Shown in pieces: positions 5,614 through 10,628 of a stretch of DNA of 10,628 nt; the first letter of the stretch is position 1, and every line of letters starts with the position of its first letter. Below the pieces are notes generated by a model that was not told where the DNA came from, ran no database searches, and worked only from the letters and a program-made list of their open reading frames with translations. The stretch is from contig JAGQUL010000014.1 of assembly GCA_020438525.1 (NCBI GenBank), positions 1-10,628 of the forward strand, in the 5' to 3' direction. Origin of the DNA: Thermoleophilia bacterium (GTDB taxonomy: Bacteria > Actinomycetota > Thermoleophilia > Gaiellales > SKUG01). A program made the position numbers and the translations under genes.

Positions 5614-6622
5614 ACCGGAGACCGTACGGATCGCGGCGGTCGACATGGGATCGAACACGACGCGGCTGGTGGTGGCGGACGTGCAGCGCGACGAGCACGG
5701 GCGCCTGCGCCACGACGTGCTCGAGCGACGCTCGACGATCACGCGCCTGGCCGAAGGCGTGGATGCGCGCGGGATCCTGTTGCCGGAGCCGATCACGCGC
5801 GTGCGCAACGCACTCGTCGAGTACCGCGCAGCGGCGCGCGAGCACGGCGCGGTGTTCGTGCTCGCCACCGCCACGAGCGCGGTGCGCGATGCCGACAACG
5901 GCGAGGCGTTCCTCGGCGAGGTCGAGCACGGCTTCGGGTTCCGGGCGCAGCTGCTCGACGGCACCGAGGAGGCCGAGGCGACCTGGGCTGGCGTGACGAG
6001 CGATCCCGCGACCGCGGCGCGTGCGGCCGCCGGCACCGGGTTGCTGGTGGACATCGGCGGGGGCAGCACGGAGATCGTGCTGACCGATCGCGGCGAGATC
6101 GTCGACCGGCACTCGCTCCAGCTGGGCAGCGTGCGGCTGACCGAGCGATTCCTGGCCGATGCGGGCGATCCCCCCTCGCCCGACGCGATCGCGCGTGCGC
6201 GCGACGCGGTGCGCGAGCAGCTCGCGGCGCGGTTCCCGCAGCCGGGGCTGGTGTCGCTGCCGATCGCGGTTGCGGGCACGGCAACCACGGTGAGCGCGAT
6301 CCTGCTGGACCGGCCCAGCTACGAGCCGGAGCTGGTGCACGGGTTCAGCTTCGGGGCGGACCAGCTCGACGAGGTCGTGCAGCGGCTGGCGAGCGTTCCG
6401 CTCGAGCAGCGGCGCGACGTGAACGGCCTGGAGGCGGAGCGCGCACCGGTGATCGTGGGCGGCCTGCTCGTGCTGCAGGAGGCGCTCGCACACTTCGGGA
6501 TCGACGAGATCGAGACGTCGGAGCGCGACATCCTCGACGGAATTGCGCTCCTTGCAGGAAAGATTGCGCTCGATGAGGGGATCGAGGAGCTGCCCGAGCC
6601 GTTTGGACAGACTGTGTGCTGA
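5603..6622 (+). CDS. ppx: Exopolyphosphatase / guanosine pentaphosphate phosphohydrolase (Ppx/GppA)
   Basis: The 339-residue protein is of the short Ppx/GppA type common in Actinobacteria, with the ASKHA two-lobed fold. These enzymes remove terminal phosphates from inorganic polyphosphate or convert pppGpp to ppGpp. Motifs are AAVDMGSNTTRL at 11-22 (phosphate loop 1), ATATSAVRDADN at 88-99, GTEEAE at 120-125 with probable catalytic E122, and VDIGGGSTEIV at 149-159 (phosphate loop 2). Later come LGSVRLTE at 174-181, AVAGTATT at 222-229 and TSERDILDGIALL at 305-317. The C-terminal HD-like extension of long Ppx proteins is absent. Start ATG 5603 has GGAAGGG at 5588-5594, 8 bases upstream. It overlaps the preceding gene by 11 bases and closes the operon. 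Sequence alone does not separate polyphosphatase from GppA activity. Confidence 0.88.
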   Translation: MHREPETVRIAAVDMGSNTTRLVVADVQRDEHGRLRHDVLERRSTITRLAEGVDARGILLPEPITRVRNALVEYRAAAREHGAVFVLATATSAVRDADNGEAFLGEVEHGFGFRAQLLDGTEEAEATWAGVTSDPATAARAAAGTGLLVDIGGGSTEIVLTDRGEIVDRHSLQLGSVRLTERFLADAGDPPSPDAIARARDAVREQLAARFPQPGLVSLPIAVAGTATTVSAILLDRPSYEPELVHGFSFGADQLDEVVQRLASVPLEQRRDVNGLEAERAPVIVGGLLVLQEALAHFGIDEIETSERDILDGIALLAGKIALDEGIEELPEPFGQTVC

Positions 6623-6626
6623 TAGG

Positions 6627-6648
6627 GGGTTGCGCGATCTCGCGACCC
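6627..6648 (+). terminator. Hairpin just after ppx stop
   Basis: GGGTTGCG pairs with CGCGACCC (8 bp, one G-T wobble) around a CGATCT loop, starting 4 bases after the ppx stop. No T-run follows; at most it is a non-canonical or RNA-stabilising hairpin. Confidence 0.35.
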
Positions 6649-6663
6649 GTGGTTCCATGTTGT

Positions 6664-6686
6664 TGAGGGACGGATTACCTCCCTCA
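6664..6686. repeat. 7-bp hairpin in the convergent intergenic region
   Basis: TGAGGGA (6664-6670) pairs with TCCCTCA (6680-6686) around a 9-nt loop, CGGATTACC. It is one of four consecutive hairpins between ppx and the convergent HD gene. There is no poly-T on either strand and no recognised RNA family. Confidence 0.3.
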
Positions 6687-6802
6687 GGGACACATACACG
6701 GGGACGATCCATCTGGCGAGGACGACATCCCGGTGTCTCGTTTCGGGTTTCGCGGTTCGGCGACTGCGCTTCCCGATTTGCAACACCCTTCCAAAGCAAC
6801 TC

Positions 6803-6836
6803 GATGAGAGGTCCGATCGGCGTCGGACCTCTCATC
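6803..6836. terminator. Perfect 14-bp hairpin, probable bidirectional terminator
   Basis: GATGAGAGGTCCGA (6803-6816) pairs without mismatch with 6823-6836 around a TCGGCG loop. It lies between convergent genes (ppx on plus, HD-domain gene on minus), the expected place for a two-way terminator. The T-rich tail is weak (ATCTTCC on the plus strand), as is common in actinobacteria. Confidence 0.65.
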
Positions 6837-6841
6837 ATCTT

Positions 6842-6873
6842 CCGAGGCCCGTAGCACCTGCTGCGGGCCTCGG
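6842..6873. terminator. Second perfect hairpin, probable terminator of the minus-strand operon
   Basis: CCGAGGCCCG (6842-6851) pairs perfectly with CGGGCCTCGG (6864-6873). Inner pairs extend the stem to about 14 bp around an ACCT loop. It begins 18 bases beyond the stop codon of the minus-strand HD gene and stands 5 bases from the first perfect hairpin. The pair probably insulates the two convergent transcripts. Confidence 0.65.
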
Positions 6874-6890
6874 TTGCGCTCGGGGTCGGA

Positions 6891-7907
6891 TCAGAAGAGG
6901 CCCTGCGTGGCCGCGGCGCTGGGCGCGTCGTCGGACGGCTCTGCCTCGAGCGAGTCGAAGCCCCGGGCCGCGCCGGTGGCGGCCTCCGCCTCGAGCAGCC
7001 GGTCGAGCGCGTCCTGGGCGCGGCGCTCCTTCTCGGTGTCGCCGAGCCGGGAGCTGAAGAAGTCTGCCGCGGCGAGCGCCTTGGCCTCGGGGCCGAGCGC
7101 GTCCTGCCACTCGGCATGCTTGTAGGCGCCGTGGGCCTGCTCGATGATGTGCAGCAGGCGCGCCTCGACGCTCTTGGGCGCGCCCACGGCAGCACACGCC
7201 TTGGCGAGGCGAAACGTGGACCAGATCTGGTGCTCGCCCATCAGCCCCTGTGCGGTGTACTGGATCGTGGGCGGCATCGTGTAGGTGTCGAGCTTGCCGA
7301 TGTCGTGCAGGAACACGCCCGCGAGGAAGTACGGCCGGTCGTAGTCGGTGCCGGTCGACTCGAGCAGCGCGAGGCCGGCGCTGCCGACCTCGACGAGGTG
7401 CCGCACGAGCCCGCCCGGCTCGGCGTGGTGCAGGCGCACCGCGGCGGGTGCCATGCAGAAGTCGTCCCACGTGCCCGGCTCGGTGAAGCAGGCGCGCAGA
7501 ACGTCGCCGTAGACCGTGCCGTCGCACTGCTGCAGCCAGGCCTCGAGCGTGGCCACGCGCTGTGCGTGCACCTCCGGGTCGAGCCCGCCGAGCACGAGCA
7601 CGTCCTGCGGCGACAGGTCGGCCACGTCGTAGGCGTTGATGATGCAGCTCATCGAGCCGTTGAACTCCTCGACCTTGAGGCGCGCATCGATCGCACCGGC
7701 GGTCTCGAGCGCATCGACGAGGTCGGCGTCGAAGCAGCGGGCAGTGAACGAGCCGGTGCCGTCGCGCAGCTCGACGGTGGCGAATCGATTGCCGGCGCGA
7801 CTGTCCTTGAAGGTGCAGTTGACCACGGCGAAGCGCCCCTCGGAGTAGAACGCGCGACCGCCCGCACCCTCGTACTCTGCTCGGATCTGCTCCACGGTGC
7901 TCGGCAT
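6891..7907 (-). CDS. OB-fold plus HD-domain protein, YhaM-like 3'-5' exoribonuclease candidate
   Basis: The 338-residue protein joins an N-terminal OB-fold (about 25-100; FKDSRAGNRFATVELRDGTG, then a KVEEFNGS strand) to a C-terminal HD domain. Candidate metal ligands are H161 and H170 (HHAEPGGLVRH), H201-D202 (LHDIGK), H226 (GEH), H253 and H259 (LLHIIEQAHG) and D282 (AADFF). This order matches YhaM/CBF1-type 3'-5' exoribonucleases, in which the OB-fold binds RNA or ssDNA and the HD site cuts. YhaM is best known from Firmicutes, so the exact function here is inferred. The acidic, Ala-rich tail after ~300 is unlike YhaM. The start MPSTVE is fixed by AAGGAG at 7916-7921, 8 bases upstream. A start 14 codons earlier would place this SD inside the gene. 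It is downstream of asnB on the same strand, separated by 117 bases with a hairpin. Confidence 0.78.
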   Translation of the reverse strand: MPSTVEQIRAEYEGAGGRAFYSEGRFAVVNCTFKDSRAGNRFATVELRDGTGSFTARCFDADLVDALETAGAIDARLKVEEFNGSMSCIINAYDVADLSPQDVLVLGGLDPEVHAQRVATLEAWLQQCDGTVYGDVLRACFTEPGTWDDFCMAPAAVRLHHAEPGGLVRHLVEVGSAGLALLESTGTDYDRPYFLAGVFLHDIGKLDTYTMPPTIQYTAQGLMGEHQIWSTFRLAKACAAVGAPKSVEARLLHIIEQAHGAYKHAEWQDALGPEAKALAAADFFSSRLGDTEKERRAQDALDRLLEAEAATGAARGFDSLEAEPSDDAPSAAATQGLF

Positions 7908-7975
7908 CTGCTGCGCTCCTTCTTCACCCACCGACTGCGTGGCTGCCACTGTAGCCCCGAAGGCGGACAGAGCGC

Positions 7976-8024
7976 CATGCGTCGCACGCCACTACCATCC
8001 CTCGGAACTCATGTGCAACGCATG
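7976..8024 (-). terminator. 12-bp inverted repeat directly after the asnB stop
   Basis: CATGCGTCGCAC (7976-7987) and GTGCAACGCATG (8013-8024) are inverted copies with one mismatch, spaced by 25 bases. The right arm abuts the asnB stop codon (8025-8027). The position suggests an asnB terminator or attenuator, but the long loop and missing T-run make it weak. The HD gene starts 69 bases further on, so read-through is likely. Confidence 0.4.
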
Positions 8025-9920
8025 TCATGCCACCGCGCGAACGGCAGCTGACGGAATCGAACCGCTGCTGCGCGGGCGTGCGAATGCGCCGCTGCCGAGG
8101 TGCGACAGCCAGCCGTTGACCGTGAGCACGGTCCACAGCTCGCTCGGCTGGAAGCCGTTCACGCCGGCGAGGTAGTCGGCCGAGAACACCGACGCGCTGC
8201 CCGCGGCGCCGGGCGAGCTCCACCCGCCTGCCGACTCCGGGCGGCCGGCGATCGTCAGGTCGAGCACCATGTCTCGCAGCGCCGGACGCTCGCGCCACCA
8301 GTGCAGCGGCGTGGGGAACCCCTTCTTGTCGCGGCGCTGCACGACCTCGCGCGGCAGCCAGTCGGCCACGGCGCTGCGCAGCAGCGGCTTGGGGTTGCCG
8401 GGCTCGAACAGCAGGTCGCTCGGGATCCGCAGCGCCAGCTCCACGAGCCGGTAGTCGAGCAGCGGCGTGCGGCTCTCGATCGACGCCGCCATGCTCGTGC
8501 GATCCTCCACGTGCAGCAGACCCGGCAGGTAGCAGCGCAGGTCGTGCCACAGCAGCTCGCGCACGTCCGCGTGCGCGAGCGCGCCACGCCTGACCTGCTC
8601 GCGCAGCATCGGGTCGACGCTCGCGAGGAATTCCGGATCGAGGTACCCGTCGCTCGCCCGCGTGCTCGTGCGCCGAACGCGCCGCCACTCGCCGCGTGCC
8701 ATTCGCGCAAGCTCGATCGCCGCACCGGCGCGCCCCATCGGCCCGGCGCTGCCCATGCGTCGCTTCCAGTAGAGCGCGCGGTGCCTCAGGTAGCCGCCGA
8801 ACAGCTCGTCGCCGCCCTGCCCGCCGAGCACCGCCTTCACCCGCTCGCGCGCGACGAGGTCGCACACCTTGAGCTGCGGGAACACGCCCGGGCCGGCGAT
8901 CGGCTCGTCCATGTGCCAGAGGATCCGGGCGAACTCGTCGGCGAGCTCGTCCACGCCGATCTCCACCTCGTGCATCTCCACGCCGGCATGCGCAGCGACC
9001 GCCCGCGCCCAGCGCCGCTCGTCGCTCGCGGCGTCGTCGGTGAACGCACCGGTGAACGTGTGGAACGGATCGCTGCCTGCATGATGCCTGGCCGCCGCCG
9101 CCGTGAGCGCGCTCGAGTCGAGCCCGCCCGACAGGTGCGCGCCGACCGGCACGTCCGCGCGCAGGCGGATCCGCACCGCGTCGTCGAGCAGCTCGCCGAC
9201 CGCCTCCGACCACTCCTGCGCATCGCCGAACGCGGCGTCCTCGGAGCGCTCGGGGCTCCACCACTGCCACGTGCGCATCGGCACGTTCTCGCCGAGCATG
9301 ATCGCGGTGCCCGGCTCGAGCACGTGCACGCCGCCGTGGAACGAGCGCCCCTCGCTCGTGTAGCCGCGCGCGAGGTACTCGTACACGGCGTCGGGATTCA
9401 TCCCGCCCGGTGCCAGCCCCGCAGCATGCAGCGCCTTGCTCTCGCTCGCGAAGCCGAACCGTCGTCCGTCCCACGTGTACGTGAGTGGCTTGATGCCGAG
9501 CCGGTCGCGCGCGACGAACAGCGATCGCTCGCGGCGATCCCAGATCGCGAACGCGAACATGCCGTTGAAGCGCGACAGGCAGTCGGGCCCCCACTCGGCG
9601 TAGGCGGCGAGCAGCACCTCGGTGTCGCTCGTCGATCGGAACTCGTGGCCGAGCCGGCGCAACGTGTCACGCAGCTCGACGTAGTTGTAGACCTCGCCGT
9701 TGTAGGTGATGACGTAGCGGTCCTCGCCGTACTGCATCGGCTGTGCGCCCTCGTGGGACAGGTCGAGGAACGCGAGCCGGCGATGCCCGAGCACGATCCC
9801 CGGATCGGCCCAGGTGCCGCAGCCGTCGGGGCCGCGGTGCGCCTGCACGTCGAGCATCCGCGAGACCGCGCTCGCGTCGTTCGTTCCGTGCCTGTCGTAG
9901 ATGCCGGCGATGCCACACAT
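8025..9920 (-). CDS. asnB: Asparagine synthetase B-type glutamine amidotransferase
   Basis: The 631-residue protein has both AsnB domains. The N-terminal class II glutaminase domain begins MCGIAG; C2 is the nucleophile after Met removal. It shows GHRRLAFLDLS at 45-55, YNGEVYN at 73-79 and D99. The synthetase domain carries the ATP-pyrophosphatase loop SGGLDSS at 264-270, GGQGGDELFGGY at 366-377, EDRTSMAASIESRTPLLDY at 472-490 and KKGFPTPLHWW at 532-542. It would use glutamine and ATP to amidate a carboxylate, classically aspartate. The usual GEG(A/S)DE motif reads GQGGDE, a variant I associate with paralogues in polysaccharide clusters, so the substrate may not be aspartate. The start was placed at MCGI, because four extra upstream residues (MRPN) would block the catalytic Cys. 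A glycosyltransferase lies 78 bases upstream on the same strand. Confidence 0.88.
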   Translation of the reverse strand: MCGIAGIYDRHGTNDASAVSRMLDVQAHRGPDGCGTWADPGIVLGHRRLAFLDLSHEGAQPMQYGEDRYVITYNGEVYNYVELRDTLRRLGHEFRSTSDTEVLLAAYAEWGPDCLSRFNGMFAFAIWDRRERSLFVARDRLGIKPLTYTWDGRRFGFASESKALHAAGLAPGGMNPDAVYEYLARGYTSEGRSFHGGVHVLEPGTAIMLGENVPMRTWQWWSPERSEDAAFGDAQEWSEAVGELLDDAVRIRLRADVPVGAHLSGGLDSSALTAAAARHHAGSDPFHTFTGAFTDDAASDERRWARAVAAHAGVEMHEVEIGVDELADEFARILWHMDEPIAGPGVFPQLKVCDLVARERVKAVLGGQGGDELFGGYLRHRALYWKRRMGSAGPMGRAGAAIELARMARGEWRRVRRTSTRASDGYLDPEFLASVDPMLREQVRRGALAHADVRELLWHDLRCYLPGLLHVEDRTSMAASIESRTPLLDYRLVELALRIPSDLLFEPGNPKPLLRSAVADWLPREVVQRRDKKGFPTPLHWWRERPALRDMVLDLTIAGRPESAGGWSSPGAAGSASVFSADYLAGVNGFQPSELWTVLTVNGWLSHLGSGAFARPRSSGSIPSAAVRAVA

Positions 9921-9933
9921 ATTCGGTCGCATC

Positions 9934-9948
9934 GGCCACTTCGTGGCC
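9934..9948. promoter_or_regulatory. Palindrome in the asnB leader
   Basis: GGCCAC TTC GTGGCC is a perfect 6-3-6 inverted repeat located 14-28 bases before the asnB start codon. No clear SD precedes the asnB ATG. The repeat could be a leader hairpin affecting translation or an operator; nothing in the sequence decides between these. Confidence 0.3.
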
Positions 9949-9998
9949 TGTCTTGAGCACCGATTGCAGGGATCGGCGACGACGACCCGGCGGTGCGG

Positions 9999-10628
9999 TC
10001 AGGCGGCGTCGGAGCGTCGGGTGTCGTCGGAGACCGGGGTGGCGTCCCACTGCACGCCGACGAGCGAGTCCACGAGCAGCTCGCAGGCCGCCAGGTTGGT
10101 GTCGCGGTCGGCGCGTTCGGCGACCACGGAGAGGTTGTCGGCGGCGACGCGTTCGCGGTCCAGGCGCGCGGCCTGACGGATCCCGTCGGCGATGTCGGCG
10201 GGATCGATCTCGACGATGATCCCCGTCGCGCCGTCGTTCACCCAGGGCCGGTTGGCGGCGATGTCGCTCAGCACGGGCACCGCGCCGAGCGCGAGCGCCT
10301 CGAGCAGCGCGAGCGACACGCCGTCGCTCTCCGACACGCTCACGTACACGTCGCTCGCGCCGACGTACCGCTCCACCTCCGCGGGCGTCACCGCGCCGTG
10401 GAACGTGCAGGCGTCGGCGATGCCGAGCCGTGCGGCGCGCGCCTCGAGCTCCGCGCGCTGTGGTCCGTCGCCGAGCAGGTCGACGTGCACGTGCTCGCCG
10501 TCGCCGACGAGCAGCGCGACCGCGTCGAGCAGCGCATCGATTCGGTAGAGGTCGAGCATCGCCCGCGCGCTCACGATCCGCAGCGGGCCGCCGGGCTCGA
10601 CGGCGGCGCGGGCGCGCCTGCCGGCCGA
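9999..10628 (-). CDS. Glycosyltransferase, GT4/GT-B type, C-terminal part (cut by window edge)
   Basis: The last 209 residues are visible; the frame stays open to the window edge, so the N-terminal acceptor domain is missing. This part matches the nucleotide-sugar-binding Rossmann domain of GT-B retaining glycosyltransferases. It shows a first strand PLRIVSAR with YRIDALLDAV, LLGDGPQRAELE at 51-62, FHGAVT at 76-81 (in place of the common FLG/FHG turn), and VSVSESDGVSLALLEALALGAVPVLSD. In the last, E110 is the second Glu of the E-x-E type motif; the first position is in an SDG variant. WVNDGATGIIV follows as usual. An internal GTG at 10574 is not the start, since family sequence continues upstream. 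It would add a sugar to a lipid or polysaccharide acceptor at the cytoplasmic face. Together with the AsnB paralogue it suggests a surface-glycan gene cluster to the right. Confidence 0.82.
   Translation of the reverse strand, partial: SAGRRARAAVEPGGPLRIVSARAMLDLYRIDALLDAVALLVGDGEHVHVDLLGDGPQRAELEARAARLGIADACTFHGAVTPAEVERYVGASDVYVSVSESDGVSLALLEALALGAVPVLSDIAANRPWVNDGATGIIVEIDPADIADGIRQAARLDRERVAADNLSVVAERADRDTNLAACELLVDSLVGVQWDATPVSDDTRRSDAA

Noticed and set aside
6319..6786. Minus-strand frame covering the ppx 3' end and the intergenic region
   Set aside because: It starts at a GTG touching GGAAGG with no spacing, overlaps a well-supported gene antisense and shows no recognisable domain.
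7908..7949. 14-residue extension of the HD-domain protein
   Set aside because: The AAGGAG at 7916-7921 has ideal spacing for the internal ATG, and the extension would bury it.
9921..9932. AsnB start at MRPN four codons upstream
   Set aside because: Class II amidotransferases need Cys as residue 2 after Met removal; MCGIAG is the functional N-terminus.

Overview
The window is very GC-rich (roughly 70% in the genes), densely packed and strongly biased to G/C at third codon positions, with bacterial-type genes, Shine-Dalgarno (SD) sites and hairpins. It fits a chromosomal piece of a high-GC actinobacterium. A Thermoleophilia/Solirubrobacterales-type organism is my guess from the gene mix, not something the sequence proves.

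Layout. (1) 1-165: on the minus strand, an initiator tRNA-Met (CAU) with a textbook 5' three quarters but an abnormal T arm. A much more AT-rich, 69-nt tRNA-like element follows, with good acceptor and T arms but no normal D or anticodon arm. (2) 217-930, minus: a PlsC-type acyltransferase for phospholipid synthesis. (3) 931-1818: an 888-base gap. It holds a long hairpin and purine-rich repeats near plsC. Its AT-rich core carries a minus-strand promoter (TTGAAT, 17 bp, TATCAT), a perfect palindrome at the expected transcription start, a perfect SD (AAAGGAGG), and a small open frame that looks split by a frameshift. (4) 1819-6622, plus: four tightly overlapping genes, namely a GH13 amylase (cyclomaltodextrinase/neopullulanase type), a divergent MalQ 4-alpha-glucanotransferase, a small membrane-anchored coiled-coil protein, and an exopolyphosphatase/GppA protein. 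(5) 6623-6890: a convergent intergenic region with four hairpins in a row, two of them perfect and terminator-like. (6) 6891-10628, minus: a partial GT4-type glycosyltransferase entering from the right edge, an asparagine synthetase-like glutamine amidotransferase (AsnB family), and an OB-fold plus HD-domain protein resembling the YhaM 3'-5' exoribonuclease.

How they fit together. GH13 amylase plus MalQ is a cytoplasmic pair for trimming and re-joining malto-oligosaccharides. Their translational coupling to Ppx/GppA ties storage-glucan turnover to polyphosphate or (p)ppGpp turnover. The glycosyltransferase/AsnB pair resembles surface-polysaccharide clusters, where AsnB paralogues are thought to amidate sugars or sugar acids. 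No transposase, CRISPR array, phage gene or defence system is visible. The most unexplained parts are the odd tRNA pair at the left edge and the AT-rich promoter/operator/small-gene unit near 1260-1510.
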